64,000 nt of DNA from UBA4810 sp002479215 (lineage in GTDB: Bacteria > Desulfobacterota > Syntrophia > Syntrophales > Smithellaceae): contig JBEKVB010000012.1 in assembly GCA_049514435.1 (NCBI GenBank), positions 45,865 through 109,864 of the forward strand. The letters are read 5' to 3'. Under the pieces are notes generated by a model. The model did not search any database. It saw only the letters and a program-made list of their open reading frames with translations, and was not told where the DNA came from. Positions 18,079-27,128 of this stretch are shown one piece after another. The stretch's first letter is position 1. The number at the start of each line of letters is the position of its first letter. The position numbers and the translations under genes were made by a program.

Positions 18079-18486
18079 TTATTTTTCATCAATTGACGTA
18101 TTGGCCAGCTTATCGGCATGGCTATTGTGCGAGCGCAGGACGTGTTTGACTTGAACCGATTCCAAGGATGAAAGCAGGCTACGAATTTCCGCCATTAAAT
18201 TTTTTAAACTTTCGTTTTTCACGCGGTAGGAACCGTTAATTTGCTTGGACAGAAGCTCCGAATCTAAATAAACTTCCAAATTATTATACCCTTGAACCAA
18301 TGCTCCTTTCAAACCTAAAATCAGTGCTTTGTATTCAGCGATATTATTGGTGCAATAGCCAAGGAATTCTTTACCTTCCCAGACAACATTTCCCGCAGCA
18401 TCGGTTATAACGGCGCCGGCACCGCCAATACCTGGATTGCCGCGGCAGGCGCCATCACTATATAGTCTGTAATTTTCTTCAACCAT
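18079..18486 (-). CDS. rnhA: Ribonuclease HI family protein
   Basis: RNase H fold with the four carboxylates visible: YSDGACRGNPG (first Asp), NIAEYKALI (Glu), EVYLDSELL (Asp) and RSHNSHADKLAN (last Asp). It cleaves the RNA strand of RNA-DNA hybrids. Start ATG 18486 gives 135 residues and lies 5 bp after the zinc-ribbon gene stop; a longer in-frame extension would overlap that gene. It lacks the basic handle region of E. coli RNase HI and is nearer the short archaeal/Bacillus-like type. Confidence 0.9.
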   Translation of the reverse strand: MVEENYRLYSDGACRGNPGIGGAGAVITDAAGNVVWEGKEFLGYCTNNIAEYKALILGLKGALVQGYNNLEVYLDSELLSKQINGSYRVKNESLKNLMAEIRSLLSSLESVQVKHVLRSHNSHADKLANTSIDEK

Positions 18487-18491
18487 AATTT

Positions 18492-19211
18492 CTAGGCCGG
18501 TTTTTCTCTGTTTTGGAAGTAAATTATTCGATTGCAATTGGGGCAACTGATTAACTCCAACGACTTTTGCAGTTCATTATAGAGTTGCGGCGGAATATTC
18601 ATATGACAGCCGTTGCATACCTCTTTCCAAACGGAAATTACACCAACGCCATTATTTCTGTTTTTGATTTTTTCATATTTGGCTAAAAGATCGTCAGGAA
18701 TTTTTTTTCTTAAATCGTTGCGCTTTTGCTCCCACTTCACAAAATCTTCATCTATCGTGTTTAGATCCGCTTCAATCTGCTTCTTTTCTTCTTCATATTT
18801 TTTCTTTTGTTGATTCAAAGATTCCTCATCTTTTTTCGCTAAAAGCGACACCTTATCCAACTCCTCCAGTATGGAAATTATTTCGGTTTCAACATTGCCG
18901 CACGATGATTCGGCAATTTCAATCTCTTTAAGCATAGCCTGGTATTCTTTATTGTTCTTAACTTCCAGAAGCTTTTCCTTGGCTTTGGCGGCATTTTCAT
19001 TGAGTTTTTTAATCTCTTTTTCTTTATCCGTGTGAAGAGATTTAAGCTGATCATGCTTTTTTTTGTTTTGTTCGATTTCATCTTTAAATGCTAATAATTT
19101 TGCGTCGAGTTTATCCAGCTTTTCCGGCAGATTTTTTTTCCTGACCATGAACATAACCAATTGCGAATCACATTCCTGAAGCTCAATCAATAACAATAAA
19201 TTCCCTTTCAA
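18492..19211 (-). CDS. Coiled-coil protein with C-terminal C4 zinc ribbon (COG1579 type)
   Basis: About 239 residues, mostly a long charged coiled coil (30-185) followed by a zinc ribbon with CNGC and CPNC pairs (VCNGCHMNIPPQLY ... LISCPNCNRII). This family is widespread next to rnhA and dnaG/rpoD in deltaproteobacteria; a nucleic-acid or ribosome-linked role is suspected, and the exact function is not settled. The start is set at TTG 19211 because a GGAG site lies 7 bp upstream; the extra N-terminal residues in the longer frame look non-coding. Confidence 0.85.
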   Translation of the reverse strand: MKGNLLLLIELQECDSQLVMFMVRKKNLPEKLDKLDAKLLAFKDEIEQNKKKHDQLKSLHTDKEKEIKKLNENAAKAKEKLLEVKNNKEYQAMLKEIEIAESSCGNVETEIISILEELDKVSLLAKKDEESLNQQKKKYEEEKKQIEADLNTIDEDFVKWEQKRNDLRKKIPDDLLAKYEKIKNRNNGVGVISVWKEVCNGCHMNIPPQLYNELQKSLELISCPNCNRIIYFQNREKPA

Positions 19212-19330
19212 TAATCTTCTCCTTTTTTTTATAGGATCCCGGGTATGAACCCCAGGGTAAGACATGGACATTTATTCCGCCTTCAAGGATGGCGTATTCT
19301 ACCCTCCGTTGCGCGGGATTGTTCGACTTA

Positions 19331-19362
19331 CCAATTTCAATACACTTCGTTTTTGAAATTGG
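19331..19362. repeat. 32-bp inverted repeat
   Basis: CCAATTTCAA and TTGAAATTGG are perfect 10-bp arms with a 12-base loop, lying between the zinc-ribbon gene and the terminator at 19379. It could be an extra hairpin terminator or a protein site. Confidence 0.45.
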
Positions 19363-19378
19363 AGTCTCACAAATAAAA

Positions 19379-19406
19379 AAAATGCACCTTTTAGGGGGTG
19401 CATTTT
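19379..19406. terminator. Bidirectional terminator after the rpoD-tRNA unit
   Basis: AAAATGCACC and GGTGCATTTT pair perfectly around an 8-base loop, flanked by A and T runs on both sides. It separates the tRNA transcript from the zinc-ribbon gene on the minus strand. Confidence 0.85.
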
Positions 19407-19558
19407 TAAAAATACCGGCTTATTGCCTTGCCATGTGTACCGTGAAATGATGGCATTGTTTGTTTCTTCACGGCAGTTATAACACTGGTTGCCAAGTTTG
19501 TGCTTCCTTTGCTTAAAATGATTGCTGCTCTTATCACTGTTTTCTTCCTTCGTTTGTT

Positions 19559-19634
19559 TGGTGGGCCCACCTGGGATCGAACCAGGGACCTACCGGTTAT
19601 GAGCCGGTGGCTCTACCAATTGAGCTATGGGCCC
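19559..19634 (-). tRNA. tRNA with CAT anticodon (elongator Met or Ile2)
   Basis: A full 76-nt cloverleaf with encoded CCA. The acceptor stem is GGGCCCA/TGGGCCC, the anticodon loop is CTCATAA between CCGG/CCGG, and the T-loop is GTTCGATC. The absence of a GGG/CCC anticodon stem and the paired first base rule out the initiator. Met versus lysidine-modified Ile2 cannot be decided from the sequence alone. Confidence 0.93.
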
Positions 19635-19700
19635 GCCATTTACTTATTTAATGTATATCAGGGCTTGCCTTGATATACCCAAATATATAGCTTGTCAATA

Positions 19701-21449
19701 CTATTTTGAGCCACGCTTTCGAGACTTGCTTTTCACTTTTTTCAAAATAGTAGTTTCAATAACTTCGGGTTCTTCTATCAATGTTTCTATTAGATCAGTT
19801 ATCACTTTTTCTTCTTCCGACAAAGAGCTTAACCTATCGCTGATGCCAAAACGCATTCGCAAAACTTTTTCTTCACGAGGAGTCAGTGTTGACAATATTT
19901 TTCTTGTTTGATCCGCCAGATCCATATTGATTGTTGCTTCAGAAGGAGACATAATTTTTTTGTCTTCGATAAAATCACCTAAATGACTATCCTCTTCCTC
20001 GCCTATAGGAGTTTCCAGCGAAATCGGTTCCTTGGCAATTTTTAATACCTTCCTTACTTTTTCCAGCGGATATTCCATTTTATTGGCAATTTCTTCAGGA
20101 GTAGGTTCACGACCCAATTCCTGTACCAAGTAGCGGGAAGTGCGGATGAGTTTATTGATTGTTTCAATCATGTGAACAGGAATCCTTATTGTCCGGGCTT
20201 GATCGGCAATAGCGCGCGTGATGGCCTGTCTGATCCACCACGTTGCATAAGTAGAAAATTTATAGCCACGTTGATACTCAAATTTATCCACGGCCTTCAT
20301 CAGGCCGATATTACCTTCCTGAATCAAATCCAGAAACTGTAAGCCGCGATTGGTGTATTTCTTGGCGATGCTTACGACGAGGCGTAAATTTGCCTCGACA
20401 AGTTTTCTTTGAGCTATATCCGCTTTAAGTTCACCTTCCTCAATGGCCTTAACAACAGTTTTTAAAGTTGTTGTCGGTATCCCCACTTCTCGCACAATTT
20501 GCTTTATCTTTTTGTGCGCATCGTTTATTGCTACCTTGCTTTTTTTGAGCAGATCAATGGAAACACGATTTTCTTTGGCCACTTTTTTTTCATCAGACTT
20601 AGATCTTTTCATTTTCGCCCATGCTTTTTCCAGTTGCGCAAGGGTTAATCTGGTTTCCTTTTTATATTGAGCAATAACTTTTTCGGCTTTTTCTATCTCC
20701 TCGTTATAATGCCGCAGACGGGAAACAAATCGATAAATTTGTTTTTTGCTGAAGCGGATCTTCCGGCAAAGCGTAATTATATTCTTAGTGTTTTTTTCCA
20801 ACTCAGCGTTTAATAATTCGCGATGTTTGCTACGCATAGTTTTGGATTTCAGTTTAACGCGCAAAACGGCATTTCTGTCGTTGAAAAGTTTAATCCTGGA
20901 AATCAGTTTTAGAACTCTCTCTTTGTGTTCATCTTCTTCGACGAAACCTTCTTCATCCTCAATATTGTCGACAACGTTTTTGATCCGAATTTCTCCAGTT
21001 TGCAGTTTATCGACAAGATTGAGAACCTCTTTAATCGAAACGGCTAGCCGAAAAATAGCCGACATCGTTTCGCGCGCGCCCTCTTCAATTTTTTTCGCTA
21101 TTTCCACCTCCCCTTCACGACTCAAAAGAGAGACCAATCCCATTTCGCGCAAGTACATTTTGACTGGATCTCCGGTTTTTCCCGCGCCGGGCACCAGCGC
21201 CAATGTCTCTGGAAATTTAGCAGGCACAACATCTTCCGCCGGCTTTTTCACCATCAGCTTTTCACCTTGTTCGGTATCAATAATATCAATATTCTTTTCT
21301 CCAAAAAGCATGATAATATCATCAATCTGATCCGAAGAGGTTATATCCGGCGGCAACATATCGTTGACATCATCGTAAGTTAAAAATCCTTTTTCTTCAC
21401 CCAGTGAAAGTAATTTTTTAAATTCATCGGATTGCAGTTCTTTAGCCAT
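19701..21449 (-). CDS. rpoD: RpoD-type sigma-70 factor lacking region 4.2
   Basis: A 582-residue primary-sigma-type protein. Region 1.1 (1-60), region 1.2 (DPVKMYLREMG), a lysine-rich non-conserved region, region 2 (DLIQEGNIGLMKAVDKFEY, then YATWWIRQAITRAI for -10 binding) and region 3 (VHMIETINKL) are intact. Region 4.1 is present (TLTPREEKVLRMRFGI), but the expected helix-turn-helix (LEEVG...TRERIRQIE) is absent. In its place is a 36-residue acidic-then-basic tail ending SKSRKRGSK. No other frame of the DNA encodes the missing helix. It lies 37 bp downstream of dnaG in the usual dnaG-rpoD order, with a tRNA 66 bp after its stop. Confidence 0.9.
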   Translation of the reverse strand: MAKELQSDEFKKLLSLGEEKGFLTYDDVNDMLPPDITSSDQIDDIIMLFGEKNIDIIDTEQGEKLMVKKPAEDVVPAKFPETLALVPGAGKTGDPVKMYLREMGLVSLLSREGEVEIAKKIEEGARETMSAIFRLAVSIKEVLNLVDKLQTGEIRIKNVVDNIEDEEGFVEEDEHKERVLKLISRIKLFNDRNAVLRVKLKSKTMRSKHRELLNAELEKNTKNIITLCRKIRFSKKQIYRFVSRLRHYNEEIEKAEKVIAQYKKETRLTLAQLEKAWAKMKRSKSDEKKVAKENRVSIDLLKKSKVAINDAHKKIKQIVREVGIPTTTLKTVVKAIEEGELKADIAQRKLVEANLRLVVSIAKKYTNRGLQFLDLIQEGNIGLMKAVDKFEYQRGYKFSTYATWWIRQAITRAIADQARTIRIPVHMIETINKLIRTSRYLVQELGREPTPEEIANKMEYPLEKVRKVLKIAKEPISLETPIGEEEDSHLGDFIEDKKIMSPSEATINMDLADQTRKILSTLTPREEKVLRMRFGISDRLSSLSEEEKVITDLIETLIEEPEVIETTILKKVKSKSRKRGSK

Positions 21450-21486
21450 TTGGCATCTCCCAATATATTTTATTTATCGATTTCAT

Positions 21487-23250
21487 CTAGTGTAGTTCTT
21501 TTTCTTCTTTCATCAAATTCTGCTTCTGACAAGTCAACAGTTGCTTCAGTTCTTCATCGCCGCTTTCTTGTGCTTGACTCAACTTAAACTGGACCTGGCG
21601 CCTTTGTTCCTTATACCATTTTCCTTTAATTTTTCTTATAGTATCAGTAAAGTTTTTTTCCACCATTGTATCATCTGTCGGTGGTGCCTCAATGCTTAAT
21701 TTATATATCTTTTCACGCAAAGGCCTATCATCATCCGCGGATAAGATAATATTGATATCTACAAAACCCAACAGTTTGTATGCTTCAACAATTTTTTCTC
21801 CCAGATTCTTCAACTCCGGATGTAGAAAAAAATCCAACACCTTTTCACTTTCCACATAAGCAGTTTTCTGTGGATAATCCAGCAATAGCCTGATTAGGTG
21901 CACTTCTACAGGATCAATGCAAGGATCAATCGTTTGCTTCTGGCTGCTACCCTTAGGTTTAAGCTGGACATCTTTTTTATGGATCTCCTTCTTCAATAGT
22001 TCCTGATCAATACCCAACTTTTCCGCAATACGCTTAATAAAAAGGTTTTTTTCGATTTCATCGCTAATCTTACCGACAAATTCCTTGGCGACCTTAACGA
22101 CATCACGATTTTCCTCAAAAGTCTTTCCGCCGCCTAAAACATTATCAATATAGTAATCACTTATTGCCGGAGCGTGCGCAATAAGTTCATTAAGTTTATC
22201 TTTGCCGTATTTTTTTACATAATCATCTGGATCGCATCTTTCCGGCAATATCAACGCCCGCGCCCGCATTCCCATGGTTAAAAATAATTCCAGGCTGCGG
22301 TCAAGGGCTTTTATCCCTGCCTCATCCGGATCAAAAAGAGCGACTACTTCCAAAGTGTAACGCCGCAAAAGTTCAACATGTTCTCTGGTCAATGCTGTGC
22401 CTAAAGTGGCAACGACATTGCCAATACCTGCATTCCATAGAGAAATCAAATCAAAATAGCCTTCGACAATAAGAGCAAAACCATGCTTGCGGATTTCCTC
22501 TTTTGTCCTATTCAAGCCATATAGAACTTTCCCCTTGATATAAACAGGCGATTCCGGTGAATTCAAATATTTCGGTTCGCCTTTTTCTAAAATTCTGCCG
22601 CCAAAAGCTACCATTTCGCCAAAAATATTTTCAATGGGGAAAATCAGCCGGCTACGAAACCGATCGTAGAAACCTTCTTCTTTACCGGCGATAACCAAAC
22701 CCGCTTGCTCGGCTAATTTCAGTGATAAGCCGCTGCCCTCTATGTAATTTGTCAATGAGCGCCAGTTATCAGGAGCATAGCCCAACCGGAATTGTTTGAT
22801 AGTTTCTTCGGTAATACTCCTATTTGCCAAATATTCACGAACGTCTTTGCCTACGGAAGAAAAGAGATTGCGCGTAAATTGCTGCGCCGCCCTTAAATTC
22901 AAGCTTGTAATGTTTTCCCGCAGTGAATCTTTTTCCCGGCTTTCTTTGCTTATTAAACGCTGCGGTAATACAATTCCTGTTTTTTCCGCTAAATCTTTAA
23001 TTGCTTCCGGAAAAGTTTTATTGGCAATTTTCATCAGAAAAGTGATGACATTGCCGCCCTCACCGCAGCCAAAACAGTAAAATATTTGTTTCTCACGATT
23101 TACAGTGAAAGATGCCGTTTTTTCCTGATGAAAAGGGCATAGCCCGATAAAATTCCGCCCTGCTTTTTTTAAAGTAAGGTATTCGGAAGCCAGCTCGACA
23201 ATATCTACCCTGCTTTTGATTTCCTCAATCTTATTATCATCAAAACGCAC
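21487..23250 (-). CDS. dnaG: DNA primase DnaG
   Basis: A 587-residue primase that makes RNA primers at the replication fork. The N-terminal zinc-binding domain has CPFHQEKTASF and YCFGCGEGG (about 38-65). The TOPRIM catalytic core has the EGYFD motif and DPDEAG (about 255-330). The C-terminal region is the helicase-binding type. Start GTG 23250 (MRFDDNK); the ribosome site is weak. It is followed closely by rpoD, the classical macromolecular-synthesis order, with yqeY 48 bp upstream. Confidence 0.96.
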   Translation of the reverse strand: MRFDDNKIEEIKSRVDIVELASEYLTLKKAGRNFIGLCPFHQEKTASFTVNREKQIFYCFGCGEGGNVITFLMKIANKTFPEAIKDLAEKTGIVLPQRLISKESREKDSLRENITSLNLRAAQQFTRNLFSSVGKDVREYLANRSITEETIKQFRLGYAPDNWRSLTNYIEGSGLSLKLAEQAGLVIAGKEEGFYDRFRSRLIFPIENIFGEMVAFGGRILEKGEPKYLNSPESPVYIKGKVLYGLNRTKEEIRKHGFALIVEGYFDLISLWNAGIGNVVATLGTALTREHVELLRRYTLEVVALFDPDEAGIKALDRSLELFLTMGMRARALILPERCDPDDYVKKYGKDKLNELIAHAPAISDYYIDNVLGGGKTFEENRDVVKVAKEFVGKISDEIEKNLFIKRIAEKLGIDQELLKKEIHKKDVQLKPKGSSQKQTIDPCIDPVEVHLIRLLLDYPQKTAYVESEKVLDFFLHPELKNLGEKIVEAYKLLGFVDINIILSADDDRPLREKIYKLSIEAPPTDDTMVEKNFTDTIRKIKGKWYKEQRRQVQFKLSQAQESGDEELKQLLTCQKQNLMKEEKELH

Positions 23251-23298
23251 TGATTATTTTACCCATCCGTAATTTAACCCTGTCTATCTTCTAACCTC

Positions 23299-23745
23299 TT
23301 ATTGAGATAAAAACGCCTTAACTTTTTCGCCAACTGTTTTACCATCAGCCTTATCGGTTAACTGCGGTATCAAAATTTTCATTACTTTACCCATATCTTT
23401 AATGGAAACAGCGCCGGCTTCTGCTATCGCTTTTTTTATTACAGTTTCTACTTCTTCAGCAGACATTTGCGCCGGCATGAATTCCTGCACAACTTTCAAT
23501 TCCGCCTCTTCCTTTTCTACAAGATCATTTCTTCCGCCCTTAGCAAACTGTTCAATGGAATCCTTCCTTTGCTTTACTACCGCGGAAAGAATCTGCAGGA
23601 TTTCACTTTCGTTTAATGGCCGCATCAAATCAATTTCTTTATTATGCAGCGCTGTTTTCAACAGACGAATGGCTGAAAGCCGGATTTTGTCCTTGGCTTT
23701 GGCAGCAACAGCAATTTCTTCATTTAATTTGGCATTTATATCCAT
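23299..23745 (-). CDS. yqeY: GatB/YqeY-domain protein
   Basis: A 148-residue member of the YqeY family, homologous to the tail domain of GatB of the tRNA-dependent amidotransferase. Typical features are IRLLKTALHNKEID near the N-terminus, VKQRKDSIEQF in the middle, and KDMGKVMK with DGKTVGEKVK near the end. The start ATG 23745 is chosen over GTG 23754 because an AAAGGTGA ribosome site sits right before it and would contain the GTG. It lies between the HIT gene and dnaG. The function of free-standing YqeY is not settled; its position beside rpsU/dnaG/rpoD is common. Confidence 0.93.
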   Translation of the reverse strand: MDINAKLNEEIAVAAKAKDKIRLSAIRLLKTALHNKEIDLMRPLNESEILQILSAVVKQRKDSIEQFAKGGRNDLVEKEEAELKVVQEFMPAQMSAEEVETVIKKAIAEAGAVSIKDMGKVMKILIPQLTDKADGKTVGEKVKAFLSQ

Positions 23746-23765
23746 TTTATTCACCTTTTCTTAAT

Positions 23766-24110
23766 TTAACCTAATTCATCTTGAAGTTTCCTGCCTCCAA
23801 GAACATGCATGTGTAAGTGAAAAACAATTTGCCCTCCTTCGTCATTGCAGTTAATGACTATGCGAAAACCTTTAGCGGCAATTCCCTTAATCTGCGCCAC
23901 TTTTTGAGCGGCGTTAATTAAATTATTGGCTACACTGCTGCTTTTTGTATCAATGTCCATCAGAGTAGAAACGTGTTTTTTAGGAATGACGACAACATGC
24001 ACCGGCGCCATCGGATGAATATCATCGAAAGCCAGTATTTGATCGTCTTCATAAATTTTGGTGCAGTGAATTTTACCTTCGACAACCTTGCAAAAGATGC
24101 AATCGGACAT
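23766..24110 (-). CDS. hinT: HIT-family nucleotide hydrolase (HinT-like)
   Basis: A 114-residue protein with the histidine triad HLHMHVLGG near the C-terminus and the N-terminal CIFCKVV zinc-type motif. The family hydrolyses nucleoside phosphoramidates and adenylates. Start ATG 24110, with a strong GGAGGTGA site 5 bp before it; an ATG 9 bp upstream would lie inside that site. It is 18 bp after hisA on the same strand, so probably the same transcript. Confidence 0.94.
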   Translation of the reverse strand: MSDCIFCKVVEGKIHCTKIYEDDQILAFDDIHPMAPVHVVVIPKKHVSTLMDIDTKSSSVANNLINAAQKVAQIKGIAAKGFRIVINCNDEGGQIVFHLHMHVLGGRKLQDELG

Positions 24111-24128
24111 AAATATCACCTCCCCATT

Positions 24129-24863
24129 TTAATTAAGAGGCTTCTTGCCTGCTCTAATAGCGTCTTCCAAAGAAACCGCACCCGTATAAAGCGCGCGGCC
24201 AATAATTACTCCAGAAATTCCGCAATCTTCAGCTTCCAGAAGTTTTTCCACATCACTAATCGTCGCCACACCGCCGGAAGCAATCACCGGTATATTTATT
24301 GCTGCGGCTAAAGTTTTAGTTGCTTCAATATTTACGCCTGTCTCCATGCCGTCCCGTTTGATATCAGTATAAACAATGGCTTTTAAACCACAGTTTTCAT
24401 AACGCCGAGCAAGCTCGATTGCATTTCGACTGGTCTTTTGTGTCCATCCGCGAATGGCCGCATTACCCTCCAAAGCATCAATACCTAAAATTATTTTCCC
24501 GGGAAAAACCTTGCCGGCATCGCGGACTATTTTTTCATTTTGCAGCGCTGCTGTACCCAAAATAACACTGGAGACATCATTTTTTAAGTAAAACTCAATT
24601 GTCTCCATGTCCCTTATGCCGCCGCCAACTTGAATCGGAATGCTAATTTTTTTAACGATTTCCAAAATAATTTCCGCATTACGGGGTAATCCTGCTACAG
24701 AACCATCAAGATCAACTACATGAATCAACTCGGCTCCTTTTTGTACCCAAGTAAGCGCCATTTCTACCGGATTGTCCGCATATAGCGTAACGCGGTCAAA
24801 ATCACCTTGAGCCAGCCGTACACATTTGCCATCTTTGATGTCAATTGCCGGAATAATGACCAA
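24129..24863 (-). CDS. hisA: HisA, ProFAR isomerase
   Basis: A 244-residue (beta/alpha)8-barrel enzyme of histidine synthesis (isomerisation of ProFAR to PRFAR). Catalytic Asp in PAIDIKDG at the start and the second Asp in YTDIKRDG are seen, with phosphate loops QVGGGIRD and ASGGV. The start is set to TTG 24863 with GGGAG 7 bp upstream; the longer frame adds residues without similarity. hisH and hisF, which normally flank hisA, are not in the window. Confidence 0.95.
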   Translation of the reverse strand: MVIIPAIDIKDGKCVRLAQGDFDRVTLYADNPVEMALTWVQKGAELIHVVDLDGSVAGLPRNAEIILEIVKKISIPIQVGGGIRDMETIEFYLKNDVSSVILGTAALQNEKIVRDAGKVFPGKIILGIDALEGNAAIRGWTQKTSRNAIELARRYENCGLKAIVYTDIKRDGMETGVNIEATKTLAAAINIPVIASGGVATISDVEKLLEAEDCGISGVIIGRALYTGAVSLEDAIRAGKKPLN

Positions 24864-24949
24864 ATAAACACTCCCTAGCGGAAAAAAGTTCGAAATCACG
24901 GTGGAGAGATTCCGAGAAGAAAAAGCATTTATCGCCTGAGTGGTAATTT

Positions 24950-25636
24950 TTAACGTACAAAGCCGGGAAATGTCTCGAAAATTTCATCCATGCCTTGTTT
25001 CGACAGCTGTTGTGCGGTAAGCCATTTACCGCCACCTTTATAAAACGAAGATATTTGGAATAAATCCTCCATAAGCGATTTTTGCGTTTTATCAAAAATC
25101 CCCCGCCAAATTGTACTACTGTCAATTGGTTTAATCATATAAATCTCAAAAGCTACAGAAGCCGGACGTTCCGAAGAATAGTCGTAACCCACTCTCTCGG
25201 TATAACGGTAAATATAACCCAGGACTAAGACATCCGCTCCTAATTCATTGCCGACTTTTTTCAAAACTTCCAGTAATGGCTTCTTGAGCGATTCCGAAGA
25301 AATTCTTTTATAAATACTTTGTACCTTATCAGGAGGAATTATTTGTATTTCTTTTAACTCACGCAATTTTTCAACAAAGATATCCTCGACTATTTTTTCC
25401 GCTCCCTTTAATATTCTTCCGCTGGAGTAACCCGTGCTGCAGAGCGGACAGATGACTGTATTCCCCAATCCTTCCTCCGGAATTAAGGGTTGGAAAGAAA
25501 TGACACCGATTCGCACTGAAGCTTTGACGCTTCCCGCGTTTTCTTCCGCAGCTTGAGTTGTAGGCGAAAAACCCAAAAGAGCGACTAAGACAAGTCCGAC
25601 AATGCAACTAATTTTTTTCCAAAAGTAATTGAGCAA
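24950..25636 (-). CDS. Secreted hypothetical protein, CsgG/TolB-like fold suspected
   Basis: A 228-residue protein with a signal peptide (hydrophobic residues about 11-26, cleavage near TQAAEE). The mature part has RIGVISFQPL, a CPLCSTG cysteine pair, an IVEDIFVEKL helix, and ELGADVLVLGYIYRY followed by a strand-rich end. This order (strand, long helix, GADxVLxG strand) is like CsgG/TolB-N-type periplasmic proteins, so an envelope role is likely. Start TTG 25636 with GAGG upstream. It lies between hisB and hisA, where hisH is usually found. The exact family is not recognised. Confidence 0.7.
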   Translation of the reverse strand: MLNYFWKKISCIVGLVLVALLGFSPTTQAAEENAGSVKASVRIGVISFQPLIPEEGLGNTVICPLCSTGYSSGRILKGAEKIVEDIFVEKLRELKEIQIIPPDKVQSIYKRISSESLKKPLLEVLKKVGNELGADVLVLGYIYRYTERVGYDYSSERPASVAFEIYMIKPIDSSTIWRGIFDKTQKSLMEDLFQISSFYKGGGKWLTAQQLSKQGMDEIFETFPGFVR

Positions 25637-25653
25637 TTTTTTACCTCACTTTT

Positions 25654-26241
25654 TTAAAGACTCCCCTTGGTAGAGAGGACTCCTTTTATATCCTTGTTTA
25701 AAGTTACTGCTTTTCTCAACGCTCGGGCAAAAGCCTTGAATGCCGCTTCAATAATATGGTGACTATTACTGCCATAAGCCAGGTTGATGTGTAATGTTAC
25801 GCCACTGTGATCGGTAAACGCCTTAAAAAATTCTTTAACCAAAGCCGGATCAAAGCCGCCTATTTTTCTGCGTTCATATTTGATATTATAAACCAGATAC
25901 GGACGGCCGGAAATATCCAAATCCACACGGCATAAGCATTCATCCATTGGTACCGAGGCCGAACCGTAACGATTAATGCCCGTCTTCTTACCCAGCGCTT
26001 TCCCCATGGCCTGTCCCAGACAAATGCCTAGATCTTCCACCAAATGATGGTCATCAATTTGAGTGTCTCCCTTGCTTTTGACAATAAGCTTAAAAACCCC
26101 ATGACGCGCAAAAAGTTCCAACATATGGTCAAGAAAAGGGATGGTCGTGGCAACCTTGCTTCCGCCACCTTTATCCAGGCTGATTTCCAACTGTATATCT
26201 GTTTCCGTTGTTTTGCGGATAATTTTTGCGCTTCTAGCCAT
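25654..26241 (-). CDS. hisB: HisB, imidazoleglycerol-phosphate dehydratase
   Basis: A 195-residue monofunctional HisB. Metal-binding histidine motifs are seen: PFLDHMLELFARHG, DDHHLVEDLGI, RVDLDISGRPY and SNSHHIIEAAFKA. It dehydrates IGP in histidine synthesis. Start ATG 26241 with TGAGG upstream, 14 bp after the hisG stop; a longer in-frame extension would overlap hisG and is not used. Confidence 0.96.
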   Translation of the reverse strand: MARSAKIIRKTTETDIQLEISLDKGGGSKVATTIPFLDHMLELFARHGVFKLIVKSKGDTQIDDHHLVEDLGICLGQAMGKALGKKTGINRYGSASVPMDECLCRVDLDISGRPYLVYNIKYERRKIGGFDPALVKEFFKAFTDHSGVTLHINLAYGSNSHHIIEAAFKAFARALRKAVTLNKDIKGVLSTKGSL

Positions 26242-26255
26242 AGTCGCCTCAACAC

Positions 26256-27128
26256 TTAAACAACTTTGTTTAAAGGATACTCTATTATACCCTGCGCCCC
26301 CGCTTCCAGAAGCACAGGGATCAGATCCCTCATACTTTTTGCGTCCACAATGGATTCTACCGCAAACCATTCCTGCGAAGACAAGTTGGAAATTGTGGGT
26401 GATTTGAGTGAAGGAAGCAATGCCATAACCCTCTTTAAATTTTCTTTGGAAACATTCAGTTTCAACCCTACTTTTCCCATCGCTTGTAGCGAACCGGTAA
26501 GCATTGTTTTGATTTGCTCAATTTTCTTGCGCTTCCAGGAATCGTTCCAGGAAGCACGATTGGCAATCAGCTGCGTGTTGGTCTTCATGAGTTCGTGAAT
26601 GATCCGCAGTTTATTGGCCTTGATCGTGGAACCGGTTTCTGTAACTTCCACAATGGCATCTACCAGGCCCTCCACTACTTTGGCTTCAGTCGCCCCCCAT
26701 GAAAATTCAACATGAACGTTGATATTTTTTTGGGCAAAGTATTTTTTTGTAAAATTAACTAACTCTGTCGATATTTTTTTCCCTTCCATGTCGTCAATTT
26801 TTTGATAAGGCGAATCCTCACGGACGACAAGCACCCAGCGCGCCTGCCGCATTGAAACCTTCGAGTAAATCAAGTCCTGCACGATAACGACATCGGATGA
26901 ATTTTCCAGAATCCAGTCTATTCCCGTCAGACCCAAATCCAGGGTACCATCTTCAATATAACGAGATATTTCCTGCGCCCGAACCAGAGTGCACGAAATT
27001 TCCGGGTCATCGATATCGGGAAAATAGCTGCGGCTGTCATAGGTAATACGCCAACCGGCCTTTTTAAATAAATCTACAGTATTTTCTTCCAGAGATCCCT
27101 TGGGAATCCCCAATTTTAAAACTTTCAT
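26256..27128 (-). CDS. hisG: HisG, ATP phosphoribosyltransferase (long form)
   Basis: A 290-residue long-form enzyme with a C-terminal ACT-like regulatory domain, so it does not need HisZ. Motifs: LGIPKGSLEENT at the N-terminus, DLGLTGIDW, and the phosphate-binding EVTETGSTIKANKL. First committed step of histidine synthesis; the ACT-like end normally senses histidine. Its ATG overlaps the hisI stop (ATGA), so the two are translationally coupled. Confidence 0.96.
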   Translation of the reverse strand: MKVLKLGIPKGSLEENTVDLFKKAGWRITYDSRSYFPDIDDPEISCTLVRAQEISRYIEDGTLDLGLTGIDWILENSSDVVIVQDLIYSKVSMRQARWVLVVREDSPYQKIDDMEGKKISTELVNFTKKYFAQKNINVHVEFSWGATEAKVVEGLVDAIVEVTETGSTIKANKLRIIHELMKTNTQLIANRASWNDSWKRKKIEQIKTMLTGSLQAMGKVGLKLNVSKENLKRVMALLPSLKSPTISNLSSQEWFAVESIVDAKSMRDLIPVLLEAGAQGIIEYPLNKVV

